Both the position numbers and the translations under genes were made by a program. DNA of 64,000 nt from NCBI RefSeq assembly GCF_001443605.1, contig NZ_CP013118.1, forward strand, positions 3,993,001-4,057,000, written 5' to 3'. How positions within the stretch are numbered: the first letter of the stretch is position 1; each line of letters opens with the position of its first letter. This document shows, one piece after another, positions 32,825 to 42,038 of this stretch. Under the pieces are notes generated by a model that made no database searches, had not been told where the DNA came from, and saw nothing but the letters and a program-made list of their open reading frames with translations. The DNA comes from Salinivirga cyanobacteriivorans. Lineage in GTDB: Bacteria > Bacteroidota > Bacteroidia > Bacteroidales > Salinivirgaceae.

Positions 32825-34114
32825 ATGAATAGAGTATTTCCTTTTCTGCTGATAATATTTACATCTATTCTTGCGCATTCTTTATCGTTTGCTCAGGGGC
32901 AAAAAGACTTTGATTTAGATCGTGCTTTGCGAATTGATTTTATCCTAACGGGAGAAAAAGATTGGCAAAAAGCGGGAATATTACGTTTAAAAGAAGAACA
33001 ATACTGGTCAGGGACGGAACAAAGCTTGATTTGGCCGTTTCAATATGGTACGTATCAAATTGAGGTTTATAATGACAGTAATGAGCTTATTCTGAAACAA
33101 GGTTTTTCAACTTTATTTGAAGAATGGCAATCAACCGGATTACCGCGAGATGGTGCTGCCTCATTTGAACAGTCATATAGCATACCTTATCCCAAAGGTG
33201 ATGTTTTGGTCAAGCTTTTAGTAAGGAATAATAATAAATTTGAATTACTTAATAGCTGGAGTATTGACCCCGATGCTGATAATATTAAACAAGAGCCAGT
33301 TAACCAGGAGGCCATTTTAATTTTAGGTGACGGAGACTACAGAAACAAGCTTGATTTAGTTTTTCTGGCTGATGGTTACACGGAGTCTGAATTAAAAAAG
33401 GCAAAGAAAGATGCCAGAAGGTTTGGTAAATTTTTATTCCGGAATGCTCCATTTAATAAATATCGAAGAGACATTAATATTTGGCTGGTGCATAAACCTT
33501 CGATAGAAAGTGGTACGGATGAACCATGCAAAGGGGTTTTTAAGAAAACGGCCCTGGGCAGTAGCTTTAATACTTTAAACCTGAAGCGGTATCTTTCAGT
33601 AGAGGAATTCTTTAAAGTTAAGGATGTTGCGGCAGCTGCACCATACGATTTTATTTTGGTTATGGTAAATACAAAACGATATGGTGGCGGTGGAGTATTT
33701 AATCATTTTTCAGTTTTTTCAGCTGACGGCCCATCTGCTGAAAAAGTTTTCTTGCATGAGTTCGGCCACCACTTTGGGGGTTTAGCTGATGAGTATTTCA
33801 ATAGTGAGGTTACTTATGAGGATATGCTCGATACCACAATAGAACCCTGGCAACCAAATATTACAACATTAGTTGACTTCGATAGCAAGTGGCCTCATTT
33901 GATTAGTGAAGGCTTGCCAGTTCCAACTCCCCGCATCGCTAAATTCGAAAATTATACGGGTGTGTTCGAGGGTGGTGCTTATTTAAATAAGGGGGTTTTT
34001 AGTCCTGCTATGGATTGCCGGATGCGGACAAATAAAGCCAGGCATTTTTGTACTGTATGCCAGGCAGCCCTTGAAAAGATGCTGCTAATTTACACTTCGC
34101 AGAATATTGAGTAG
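32825..34114 (+). CDS. Secreted M64 (IgA peptidase-like) metallopeptidase
   Basis: 429 residues. Signal peptide 1-23. An N-terminal beta-rich M64_N domain (about 30-145) precedes the catalytic M64 domain. The zinc motif HEFGH is at 311-315 in FLHEFGHHFGGLADEY, with Glu323 as a possible third ligand. Relatives include the IgA proteases of gut Bacteroidota, but most environmental homologues have unknown substrates. No sorting domain is present at the C-terminus, so it may remain periplasmic or be exported otherwise. The end is 5 bp from the convergent thioredoxin gene. Confidence 0.88.
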   Translation: MNRVFPFLLIIFTSILAHSLSFAQGQKDFDLDRALRIDFILTGEKDWQKAGILRLKEEQYWSGTEQSLIWPFQYGTYQIEVYNDSNELILKQGFSTLFEEWQSTGLPRDGAASFEQSYSIPYPKGDVLVKLLVRNNNKFELLNSWSIDPDADNIKQEPVNQEAILILGDGDYRNKLDLVFLADGYTESELKKAKKDARRFGKFLFRNAPFNKYRRDINIWLVHKPSIESGTDEPCKGVFKKTALGSSFNTLNLKRYLSVEEFFKVKDVAAAAPYDFILVMVNTKRYGGGGVFNHFSVFSADGPSAEKVFLHEFGHHFGGLADEYFNSEVTYEDMLDTTIEPWQPNITTLVDFDSKWPHLISEGLPVPTPRIAKFENYTGVFEGGAYLNKGVFSPAMDCRMRTNKARHFCTVCQAALEKMLLIYTSQNIE

Positions 34115-34119
34115 AGAAA

Positions 34120-34629
34120 TTATTTCACTAATTGTTCTAAAACTTTTTCAAGTCTGGGGCCGCGAAGGTTGCGCGCTACTATTTTGCCGTTTTTATCAAT
34201 AAGAAAATTACTTGGTATGCTTCGCACATTATATTTTTGTGCGGGCTGTGCATACCAGCCTTTCAGGTCACTTACATGGTAGGGCCATTGCAAATTATCT
34301 GCTTTTATGGCATCGATCCACATTTTTTTGTTTTTATCAAGCGAAACGCTAAAAATTGTAAAGCCTTCGCCATTCACAAAGTTTTTGTCTTTGTATTTTT
34401 TCCATGCGTTTACAAGGTTAGGGTTTTCGTATCGGCAAGGGCGGCACCACGATGCCCAAAAATCCACGAGCACAAGTTTACCTCGTAATTCTGATAGTGC
34501 GAGTTGCTTGCCGTTTGGTGTCGTATTCTGAATTTCGGGAGCAATATCTCCAACCTTTGTGCCGGTTTCCTGAGAAAATGCAATGCCCGATAAAAACAAA
34601 AAAGCAAAGATGAATCCGCTGAGTTTCAT
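34120..34629 (-). CDS. TlpA/ResA-like periplasmic thioredoxin
   Basis: 169 residues. Signal peptide (1-19, GIAFSQ). The thioredoxin fold has active site WCRPC in FWASWCRPCRYENP and the cis-proline loop SIPSNFLID. Members reduce disulfides in the periplasm, for example for cytochrome maturation or envelope proteins. It is downstream of murA on the same strand (70-bp gap). Confidence 0.9.
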   Translation of the reverse strand: MKLSGFIFAFLFLSGIAFSQETGTKVGDIAPEIQNTTPNGKQLALSELRGKLVLVDFWASWCRPCRYENPNLVNAWKKYKDKNFVNGEGFTIFSVSLDKNKKMWIDAIKADNLQWPYHVSDLKGWYAQPAQKYNVRSIPSNFLIDKNGKIVARNLRGPRLEKVLEQLVK

Positions 34630-34699
34630 TCTTTAGAGAATATTTGGTTTATTTCATTTGGTTTTTCACAAATATTAACGGTATCAAAGTGCGTTTGTT

Positions 34700-36007
34700 T
34701 TATTCCATTCTGGTAATTTTTGCACCAAGATTATTTAAACGCAAATCAATATTTTGATAACCACGGTCTATCTGTTCTATGTTGTGTATTTGGCTTACAC
34801 CATCGGCAGAGAGTGCTGCAATGAGCAGGGCTACTCCTGCCCGAATGTCCGGGCTGGTCATTACGGTTGAGCGCAACTTGTTTGCTCTGTTTAGTCCTAT
34901 TACGGTTGCTCTGTGCGGATCGCATAAGATGATTTGCGCACCCATATCAATTAATTTATCGACAAAGAAAAGGCGCGATTCGAACATTTTTTGATGAATT
35001 ACGACACTTCCATTGGCTTGCGTGGCTATAACCAGCATTATACTGAGCAAGTCGGGCGTTAAACCTGGCCACGGAGCATCATCAATGGTGAGTATTGAGC
35101 CATCGATAAATTTCTCTACTTCGTAGCGTGATTGTTCTGGTATGTATATATCGTCGCCTTTAAACTTGAATGCTATTCCAAGTTTCTCAAAAGACCTGGG
35201 AATGATACCCAAATGTTCGACACCTGCATTTTTAATTGTGATTTCACTTTGTGTCATGGCTGCCATTCCTATGAAAGAGCCCACCTCGATCATGTCTGGC
35301 AAACAGCGGTGATCACAACCATCCAGTTTGTCTACACCTTCAATGGTAAGTAGGTTTGAGGCAATACCTTCGATTTTGGCGCCCATTTTCACAAGCATTC
35401 TCGATAATTGTTGCAGGTAAGGTTCGCAGGCAGCATTATAAATTTTTGTAGTGCCTTTTGCCAGCACGGCACCCATCAATACATTTGCTGTACCGGTTAC
35501 GCTGGCCTCTTCGAGCAGCATGGTATTGCCTTTTAAGCTTTTTGTTTTGGCTGTAAAAGCGCTCTCCTTTGGATCGAACTGAAAGTCGGCTCCAAGTTTG
35601 TTCAAACCCACAAAATGCGTATCGAGGCGGCGTCTGCCTATTTTATCTCCACCGGGTCGCGGCATGTAAACTTCTCCGAACCTGGCCAAGAGTGGCCCTG
35701 CAATCATTATTGAACCTCTTATGGTTTGGCTTTGTTGTCTGAATGCATCAGATTTAAGGTAATCGAGATCTATATTGCCTGCCTGGAATGTATAGCTATC
35801 GGTGGTATTTTGGGTTATTTTTACGCCCATTCCGCGCAAAAGCTCAATTAATTTATGCACATCGCGAATGGCAGGAATATTGGTTATTGTTACGGGCTCT
35901 TCGGTGAGCAATACGGCACAAATAACCTGAAGTGCTTCGTTTTTAGCTCCTTGTGGGGTGATTTCTCCTGATAATTGATGCCCCCCTTCAATTACGAAAC
36001 TAGCCAT
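34700..36007 (-). CDS. murA: UDP-N-acetylglucosamine 1-carboxyvinyltransferase, Asp-type
   Basis: 435 residues, cytoplasmic enzyme of the first committed step of peptidoglycan synthesis (enolpyruvyl transfer from PEP to UDP-GlcNAc). Lys22-Asn23 are conserved. The loop that carries the catalytic Cys115 in E. coli (PGGCxIG) reads PGGDKIG with Asp121. Asp at this place is known from other MurA enzymes, such as the mycobacterial one, and makes them insensitive to fosfomycin. The start codon overlaps the DUF4290 stop by one base (TAATG), so the two are translationally coupled. Confidence 0.94.
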   Translation of the reverse strand: MASFVIEGGHQLSGEITPQGAKNEALQVICAVLLTEEPVTITNIPAIRDVHKLIELLRGMGVKITQNTTDSYTFQAGNIDLDYLKSDAFRQQSQTIRGSIMIAGPLLARFGEVYMPRPGGDKIGRRRLDTHFVGLNKLGADFQFDPKESAFTAKTKSLKGNTMLLEEASVTGTANVLMGAVLAKGTTKIYNAACEPYLQQLSRMLVKMGAKIEGIASNLLTIEGVDKLDGCDHRCLPDMIEVGSFIGMAAMTQSEITIKNAGVEHLGIIPRSFEKLGIAFKFKGDDIYIPEQSRYEVEKFIDGSILTIDDAPWPGLTPDLLSIMLVIATQANGSVVIHQKMFESRLFFVDKLIDMGAQIILCDPHRATVIGLNRANKLRSTVMTSPDIRAGVALLIAALSADGVSQIHNIEQIDRGYQNIDLRLNNLGAKITRME

Positions 36008-36597
36008 TAATTGCGGTTTTTACGGTTTGTTTTTTTCTTTTTGGGTTTGGCAAGTATGTTACGAGTCTCTACCAATTTGATGTTGTCCTTGAAATTTACA
36101 TCTTTTTCGGCCAATTCAATGAAATCACTTATTATGACATCATCATTTACAGACTCTTTATTCCATTTTACATATGATTTTTTAAGCTGATTGGCAAGGA
36201 GTTCAACAAGCACTTCCTGCTCCTCTGGTGAATAATCATCAATTTTGTCCATCATATTCTGAATGATTTTACCATAGTGCTTTTTCTTAAACTTGCCTTG
36301 CGAATAGGGCAGTGGATCGGGTTTACGATTAAGTACTTCTTTATCGGGCATCTCAAAAGGTGCATCTACATCCAGGTCAAAATCGGCCATAATAAAGAGG
36401 TGGTCCCAAAGTTTATGCTTGTAATCACCGTTTTCCCGGAGATTTGTATTTACCTGCGCCATGATTGGAATAAGGGCATGTGCTGCTTTTGTGCGTTCTT
36501 CTCTGTCCTCAATCGTTTTAATGTGCTGAACCAGCTTTTGAATGTGCCTACCATATTCTGGCAGGATCAATTCATTTCTTGTTGTATTATATTCCAT
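36007..36597 (-). CDS. DUF4290 protein upstream of murA
   Basis: 196 residues, soluble, with a lysine- and asparagine-rich C-terminus (KPKKKKTNRKNRN). It matches by length and motifs (MEYNTTRNELILPEYGR) the Bacteroidota-specific DUF4290 family, typically found beside murA. Function unknown; the conserved coupling suggests a link to cell-wall synthesis. Ends with a one-base overlap on murA. Confidence 0.87.
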   Translation of the reverse strand: MEYNTTRNELILPEYGRHIQKLVQHIKTIEDREERTKAAHALIPIMAQVNTNLRENGDYKHKLWDHLFIMADFDLDVDAPFEMPDKEVLNRKPDPLPYSQGKFKKKHYGKIIQNMMDKIDDYSPEEQEVLVELLANQLKKSYVKWNKESVNDDVIISDFIELAEKDVNFKDNIKLVETRNILAKPKKKKTNRKNRN

Positions 36598-36725
36598 TTT
36601 CGTTGTATTTTCGGTAAGCTATTGTCGTAAATTATGATTGGTTGGATTTGTTCTGAAGCTTTGATCTGGTAAAAATAGTTAATTTTTTTTGGTTATAAAA
36701 ACCTATATTCATAAGTGTATTCTTG

Positions 36726-39053
36726 CTAGCTTGCTTTAATGACTTTTAGTTTAGCAAATCTAAGCAAAAGGGTTTTTCGGCCACTTGCGAATTGCACACT
36801 TGCCTTCCGGTTGGTGCCTTCGCCTTCAATACGTGTTATTTCGCCTCTTCCAAATCTTTGATGTATGACGGTTTGTCCCTCTTTAATATTTTCTGGCGGA
36901 TCAGGTGTAAAGTTTGGGTCTGCTGCTGGACCTTGATTTGCTGTAGGCCTTGAGCGCATGGGTTGCCGCATATTTCGGCTTTTAATTGTGCCGGATTTTC
37001 TGGTAGAAGAATTCTGAAATGCGGGTTGCGACCCGGGTTTGCGAAAATGTGTTTGACCGGGTTCGGGATTCTCAAAGCTGTAGTTATCATCAGAGGTAGC
37101 TTCAATATAGGCCTGATCCAGCTCTTTTAAAAACCTGCTAGGGCTTTTTGACTCTACAGAACCCCATTTATAGCGGCTTTGGCACCAATACAGGCTGGCT
37201 GTTTGCTCTGCGCGTGTAAGCGCTACATAAAAAAGACGTCTTTCTTCTTCTATCTCCTCCGGGCTCTCCATCGACATGGATGAGGGGAATAAACCTTCTT
37301 CAAGGCCTGCAATATAAAGGTGCTGAAATTCCAGTCCTTTGGCAGAGTGTATGGTCATTAGGGTAATGCGTTCCTGGTCTTCATCCTTGTTTTTATCCAT
37401 ATCGGTGAGTAAGGCAATATTTTCAATGTAGGTGTGTAGTTTTACATCGGTACCTTCCTCGTGTGCATTGGAAACAAAATCCTTGATTCCGTTGAGTAAT
37501 TCCTGTATATTTTCATAACGGCTTCTACCTTCGGGAGATTTGTCGTTGTATAGGTCTTTAAGTAAGCCCGAGTTAGAGGCAATTTGAATGGCAGCATCAT
37601 AGGCATCGTTATTGGCTGCAAGTTCTGTGAATTGCTGCACCAGGATAATAAAACCCTGGAGCTTTTTGGTGGTGCCGCTGTTGATATTTACTCCATAATT
37701 TTGTGGTGCAGCAAGTACCTGCCATATTGAAATTCCATTGGCTGTTGCAGCCGATTCAAGTTTCGACATTGTGGTACTGCCAATTCCCCTGGCCGGGTAA
37801 TTGATTATACGTTTGAGTGCTTCATCATCGTTAGGGTTGATGGTCATGCGTAAATATCCTACCAGGTCTTTGATTTCTTTACGCTGATAAAATGACAGAC
37901 CTCCGTATATGCGATACGGAATATTTCTTTTGCGCAAGGCTTCTTCAAGGATACGCGATTGCGCATTGGTTCGATATAAAATGGCAAAATCGCTGAATTT
38001 TTTCTGCTCATTTAACCGTTTTTCCTGAATGGAATTGGCTATTAGATGGCCTTCTTCGACTTCTGTAATGGCGCGAACGATGCCTATTTTTTCTCCTTCG
38101 TCGTTTTCAGTGAAAACCTTTTTCGGCAGCTGTTTTTGATTGTTGGCTATTACGCTGTTGGCTGCATTTACAATGTTTTGGGTCGAACGGTAGTTGTGCT
38201 CCAGTTTGAATACTTTCATTTCCGGATAATCTTTCTGGAAATTGAGTATGTTTTCAATTTTAGCACCCCTGAAGGCGTAAATACTTTGCGAATCGTCGCC
38301 AACCACACAAATGTTGTGGTGCTTTTCGGCCAGTTTTTTCAAAATTAGGTATTGAGCGAAATTTGTATCCTGGTACTCGTCGACAAGTATATAGTCAAAT
38401 TTTTGCTGATACTTTTCAAGCACCGCTTTATGGTCGCGCAGCAATATGTTGGTGTTGAGTAACAGATCGTCAAAATCCATTGCCCCAGAAATTTTACAAC
38501 GTTTCATATAAGCGGCGTATATTTGACCGGTGTATGGTACACGGTGGGCTTCATCGGTGGAATAATAAGTTGAGTTGTTTTGATAGGTTGAGGGCGTAAT
38601 CAGATTATTCTTTGCCCGCGATATTCTACCAAGGATTTGCCCGGGCTTGTAAGTCTTTTCATCCAGTTTTTTTTCTTTTATGATGCTTTTTATCAGGTTT
38701 TTACTATCTGAAGTATCATAAATTGTATAGTTAGAATCGTAACCCAGATAGGCTGATTCATAGCGTAAAATACGGGCGAAAATTGAGTGAAAAGTCCCCA
38801 TCCAGAGGTTTGATGCGTGTTCGAACCCTACTATTTCGCCAATACGCTGTTTCATTTCCCTGGCAGCTTTATTGGTAAAGGTGAGTGCAAGAATTTTATA
38901 CGGAGGTACACCATTGGCCAGCAAGTGGGCAATCCGGTATGTTAAAACTCGCGTTTTGCCTGATCCGGCACCGGCAATTACCAGTGATGCTCCTTTTGTG
39001 TTAACTACAGCTTCTCTTTGTGCCTCATTGAGTTTCTTGAGGTAATCATGCAT
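36726..39053 (-). CDS. pcrA: UvrD/PcrA-type DNA helicase
   Basis: 775 residues, superfamily 1A 3'-5' DNA helicase for repair and replication-conflict removal. Motif I AGAGSGKT (about 28-35), motif Ia TFTNKAAREM, motif II VDEYQDTN, motif III GDDSQSIYAFRGA, motif IV YRST, motif V TIHSAKGLEF and motif VI VALTRAE. The C-terminal 100 residues are a low-complexity Pro/Arg/Ser linker ending in a small Tudor-like domain (GQTVIHQRFGRGEITRIEG), as in PcrA, where it binds RNA polymerase. Divergent from the next gene. Confidence 0.94.
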   Translation of the reverse strand: MHDYLKKLNEAQREAVVNTKGASLVIAGAGSGKTRVLTYRIAHLLANGVPPYKILALTFTNKAAREMKQRIGEIVGFEHASNLWMGTFHSIFARILRYESAYLGYDSNYTIYDTSDSKNLIKSIIKEKKLDEKTYKPGQILGRISRAKNNLITPSTYQNNSTYYSTDEAHRVPYTGQIYAAYMKRCKISGAMDFDDLLLNTNILLRDHKAVLEKYQQKFDYILVDEYQDTNFAQYLILKKLAEKHHNICVVGDDSQSIYAFRGAKIENILNFQKDYPEMKVFKLEHNYRSTQNIVNAANSVIANNQKQLPKKVFTENDEGEKIGIVRAITEVEEGHLIANSIQEKRLNEQKKFSDFAILYRTNAQSRILEEALRKRNIPYRIYGGLSFYQRKEIKDLVGYLRMTINPNDDEALKRIINYPARGIGSTTMSKLESAATANGISIWQVLAAPQNYGVNINSGTTKKLQGFIILVQQFTELAANNDAYDAAIQIASNSGLLKDLYNDKSPEGRSRYENIQELLNGIKDFVSNAHEEGTDVKLHTYIENIALLTDMDKNKDEDQERITLMTIHSAKGLEFQHLYIAGLEEGLFPSSMSMESPEEIEEERRLFYVALTRAEQTASLYWCQSRYKWGSVESKSPSRFLKELDQAYIEATSDDNYSFENPEPGQTHFRKPGSQPAFQNSSTRKSGTIKSRNMRQPMRSRPTANQGPAADPNFTPDPPENIKEGQTVIHQRFGRGEITRIEGEGTNRKASVQFASGRKTLLLRFAKLKVIKAS

Positions 39054-39163
39054 AGTATTTATCGCTTAAGATTTGCAAATTTCATAAAAAAATACGGGCT
39101 TTAAAAGCATTAATTTAATATTGGCCCGATTTTTATATTTCATTAATTTAAAAACCTGTTGGA

Positions 39164-39194
39164 TTTCGGTTTTTGTATTTTCATATTAAATTTG
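39164..39194 (+). promoter_or_regulatory. Promoter of the FGE-domain gene
   Basis: TTTC (39164-39167), exactly 19 bases, TAAATTTG (39187-39194). The -7 element matches TAnnTTTG fully, the -33 element three of four. Start would be near 39201, 13 bases before the ATG. Confidence 0.55.
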
Positions 39195-39213
39195 TTCGCT
39201 TAATAATGCGGGT

Positions 39214-40164
39214 ATGAAGTTAAATTCTTTTACTTTTTTTATAGGAACCGTAATGGTTGTTTTTTCTATCTCGGCAGAGGGACAGACCTCTAATAGTGAT
39301 GCTGGTTTGGGAAATTGGCTTGTTGCTGTAATGAGTGATAAAGCTCATCCGGCTTTTGAAGATTATACGGAAGATTCCTGTGGAGTAAATTTAGAAATGG
39401 TTGCAGTAGAAGGGGGGCAATTTGAAATGGGTTGTACATCGGAGCAGTTCGATTGTGGTGTAGATGAGCAGCCTGCACATGAAGTAAGAGTTGATGATTT
39501 TTATATTAGTCGGTATGAGGTTACAAATGCTCAGTTTTGCACGTTCTTAAACAGTGTTGATGTAGGAGCAAATGCCTCAAAAAATGGCAAGCAATTTATA
39601 GCGCTTGATCAAAAGCTTAGTCAAATTCAATATGTCAATGGTGAGTTTGTACCAGAGGCGGGAAGGGGTAATTACCCTGTTGTAGAGGTGAGCTGGTTTG
39701 GAGCTGCAGCTTTTTGTAAATGGGCCGGTGGCCGTTTGCCAACTGAAGCCGAATGGGAGTATGCTGCGCGTGGAGGAGCAAAAAGCGAAGGTTTTTTGTA
39801 CAGTGGTGGAAACCAACTTGATGAGGTTGCCTGGCACTATGGCAACTCAAAGCGTGATAACAGCTCAGGGTTTTATGAAAACCATGGCACTATGCCCGTG
39901 GGATTAAAGCAGCCCAATGAGCTTGGTATTTACGATATGACCGGAAATGTATATGAGTGGTGTTCCGATAGGTATAACCGCGACTATTATGGTTATAGCC
40001 CGGTCGATAACCCCAGGGGCCCTGAAAGCGGCTATTCAAGAGTGCTGCGTGGAGGTAGTTGGGGCGATGAGCCAAAAGCCTGCAGGGTGGCTTATCGTGT
40101 TAGCGTAGGAGAATATACCAATTATTTCATGTATGGCTTCCGGTTTGTAAAAGATCGCAAATAA
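39214..40164 (+). CDS. Secreted FGE-sulfatase-domain (SUMF1-like) protein
   Basis: 316 residues. Signal peptide 1-23. The formylglycine-generating-enzyme fold spans about 55-315: VEGGQFEMGC, ISRYEVTNAQF, YPVVEVSWFGAAAFCKWAGGRLPTEAEWEYAARGG, MTGNVYEW and VLRGGSWGD. Family members are formylglycine synthases, GldK/GldJ-type proteins or ligand binders. The catalytic Cys pair of true FGE is not evident near the C-terminus, so an enzymatic role is doubtful. It is not GldJ by length. Confidence 0.85.
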   Translation: MKLNSFTFFIGTVMVVFSISAEGQTSNSDAGLGNWLVAVMSDKAHPAFEDYTEDSCGVNLEMVAVEGGQFEMGCTSEQFDCGVDEQPAHEVRVDDFYISRYEVTNAQFCTFLNSVDVGANASKNGKQFIALDQKLSQIQYVNGEFVPEAGRGNYPVVEVSWFGAAAFCKWAGGRLPTEAEWEYAARGGAKSEGFLYSGGNQLDEVAWHYGNSKRDNSSGFYENHGTMPVGLKQPNELGIYDMTGNVYEWCSDRYNRDYYGYSPVDNPRGPESGYSRVLRGGSWGDEPKACRVAYRVSVGEYTNYFMYGFRFVKDRK

Positions 40165-40268
40165 ATTTAAGTTGCTCTTTATCAGTTGGTTTTGATTTTT
40201 CTCGTGCTTACCTGGTTTCTAAAACTGTATGATTTTCAAAGGTTTTGACATTTTATTCACAATTTTTT

Positions 40269-40300
40269 TTTGTTTTTATAACAGTTTATCTTTTACTTTG
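40269..40300 (+). promoter_or_regulatory. Probable promoter of the RRM gene
   Basis: TTTG (40269-40272) and TTACTTTG (40293-40300) at 20-base spacing, close to the TTTG-N19-TAnnTTTG consensus. It gives a 5' leader of about 115 nt, long for a small gene and in line with leader-based (cold-shock-like) control. A weak hairpin with GGAAT/ATTCC arms lies at about 40365-40385. Confidence 0.4.
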
Positions 40301-40422
40301 CTATAGTAATTATCAATATATTAAACTTTTGAAAAACCTACCTGTTAAAACTCTACAATATTGGAATTCGATTAGCGGATTCCTGCTTTAATCATTTCTT
40401 TTTTAATTTAAATTATTTCACA

Positions 40423-40683
40423 ATGAACATTTATGTAGGTAACCTGAATTACAAGGTTAAAGAAGACGACCTGAAATCTGTATTTGAAGACTATGGACAG
40501 GTCGATTCAGTTAAGATCATTACCGACAAAATGAGCGGCCGCAGCAAAGGTTTTGGTTTTGTAGAAATGCAAGACGATGCCGAAGCACGTTCCGCTATGG
40601 AAGCTCTGAACGAATCAGAGTTTGAAGGTCGTAAAATGATCGTGAACGAAGCACGGCCACGCCGTCAGTTTAACGATCGTTAA
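40423..40683 (+). CDS. RRM-domain RNA-binding protein
   Basis: 86 residues, a single RNA recognition motif: RNP2 IYVGNL (residues 3-8) and RNP1 KGFGFVEM (about 43-50) with the aromatic residues that stack on RNA bases. Short basic tail (RPRRQFNDR). Such Rbp proteins in Bacteroidota and cyanobacteria act as global RNA chaperones or cold-response factors. Codon use appears more GC-rich and biased than in neighbours, as in highly expressed genes. Terminator at 40772-40795. Confidence 0.93.
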   Translation: MNIYVGNLNYKVKEDDLKSVFEDYGQVDSVKIITDKMSGRSKGFGFVEMQDDAEARSAMEALNESEFEGRKMIVNEARPRRQFNDR

Positions 40684-40766
40684 TAGCAGAATTGTTTTTC
40701 GATTAACTTCAACATATAAAGTTTTCGATTAAAAGATTAATCTCTATTACCGGTTATTTAGAGTAA

Positions 40767-41927
40767 TTACAGGCTGCTCGAGGCATCGGGCAGCCTTTTT
40801 TCAGGCAGAGGCATTGATATTATAAAAGTACTACCTTCACCTAATACTGAGCTCACAGCTAATTGCCCGTTCATGTTTTCGATGTGCTTTTTTGCAATGA
40901 ACAAGCCCATTCCAATGCCTTTTTTCGGAGCAAAAAGTCGTTCTTTAGTTTGGTTAAATGGTTCAAAAATGCTCTCAATTTCAATTTTGTCCATTCCACA
41001 GCCATGATCAACTATTTTTAATTGAATTGCATTTTCTGTGGTTGCTGAGGTTATCTCAACAGGTTTATTCTCGCCATATTTTACGGCATTATCCAAAATA
41101 TTGACCAACAACTGAATAAATTTTTCATGGTCAACTAAAATGTTATTGTTTTTTTCAAGTTGGGTATTGAAGTTTGGCCTGGGAGAACATTTTTGTTCCA
41201 TAATTTCAACAGCCTCCGTTATCAGGTCATTTAATCCGATTCTTGTCATGTGATAAACTATTTGATCGGTAATGAGTTTTGCACCCTCAAGTATACTGTT
41301 AATTAATTCAAGTAAATCGTAACCCGCATCCACGGAGCATTTGGCATATGCAGATAATTTATTGGTATCAGTGGTATTAGCTATTAACTGGTTAAATCCC
41401 AGAATTGAATTTAGAGGTGTTCTTATTTCATGCGATATGTTTTCCAGGAAAACATTTTTAAGGTTATTAGCCTTGTGCTCATTTTCGATAGCCTTTTTTA
41501 GTTGTCTGTTTTTTTCTTTTAGGGCATTGTTTAATTTTGCTTTCTCTTTTCTTTCGATAAATACATTGCTGGCATTTTTGAGCATTATGGCTACTTCATC
41601 ATAATTCCATGGTTTTTGAATATATCCGTAAATGTTGTGTTGGTTTATTGCTTTTATTACTATTGAAGCATCGGTATATGCAGAGATGATAATGAAGATG
41701 ATGTGTGGTGCGCGCTTTTGTTCCATATTAATAAAGTCAACGCCATCCATTTCGGGCATTTTAAAGTCGATAATTGCAATTTGGATATCATGCTCCGAGA
41801 GTATGTTTTGGGCCTCTTGAAAAGTTTGTGCTTCAAAAATATTGTAGAGCTTCCCAAATGTTGCCGCAAAACCAACTAAATTTTCACGATCGTCATCAAG
41901 ATAGAGGATATTGACTTTCTGATTCAT
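40767..41927 (-). CDS. Receiver-histidine kinase hybrid (N-terminal receiver)
   Basis: 386 residues, soluble. Receiver domain first (1-125: Asp11/Asp12, phospho-acceptor Asp54, Lys105 in QKPWN), then a coiled coil (125-155), HisKA with His166 in ENISHEIRTPLN, and HATPase_c (DHGCGMD, GIGMGLFI). This reversed order is typical of kinases that are themselves switched by a phosphotransfer partner. The receiver closely resembles that of the sigma-54 regulator 3 kb away (both with a Y/Q-x-x-KPWN loop), so they may share a kinase. Follows the chemoreceptor gene with a 111-bp gap. Confidence 0.88.
   Translation of the reverse strand: MNQKVNILYLDDDRENLVGFAATFGKLYNIFEAQTFQEAQNILSEHDIQIAIIDFKMPEMDGVDFINMEQKRAPHIIFIIISAYTDASIVIKAINQHNIYGYIQKPWNYDEVAIMLKNASNVFIERKEKAKLNNALKEKNRQLKKAIENEHKANNLKNVFLENISHEIRTPLNSILGFNQLIANTTDTNKLSAYAKCSVDAGYDLLELINSILEGAKLITDQIVYHMTRIGLNDLITEAVEIMEQKCSPRPNFNTQLEKNNNILVDHEKFIQLLVNILDNAVKYGENKPVEITSATTENAIQLKIVDHGCGMDKIEIESIFEPFNQTKERLFAPKKGIGMGLFIAKKHIENMNGQLAVSSVLGEGSTFIISMPLPEKRLPDASSSL
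40772..40801 (+). terminator. Terminator of the RRM gene, inside the end of the convergent kinase gene
   Basis: GGCTGC (40772-40777) pairs with GCAGCC (40790-40795), inner bases partly paired, followed by six T. It lies on the plus strand but within the last codons of the receiver-kinase gene whose stop is at 40767. Confidence 0.8.
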
Positions 41928-41958
41928 TGTGCACTGATTTAACTTTTTTGATATTAAA

Positions 41959-42006
41959 CAGGGTAGCTCATGTTAAACCTACTAAACATCTTTTCGAGCC
42001 ACCCTG
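41959..42006 (-). terminator. Hairpin after the chemoreceptor gene
   Basis: CAGGGT-A-GCTC (41959-41969) faces GAGC-C-ACCCTG (41996-42006): ten paired bases with one mismatch and a 26-base loop. Position fits a terminator or a mRNA-stabilising hairpin between the receptor and the hybrid kinase; T run is short. Confidence 0.4.
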
Positions 42007-42038
42007 CCTAAAACTTATGCTTTAGTTTTTAAGAATCA

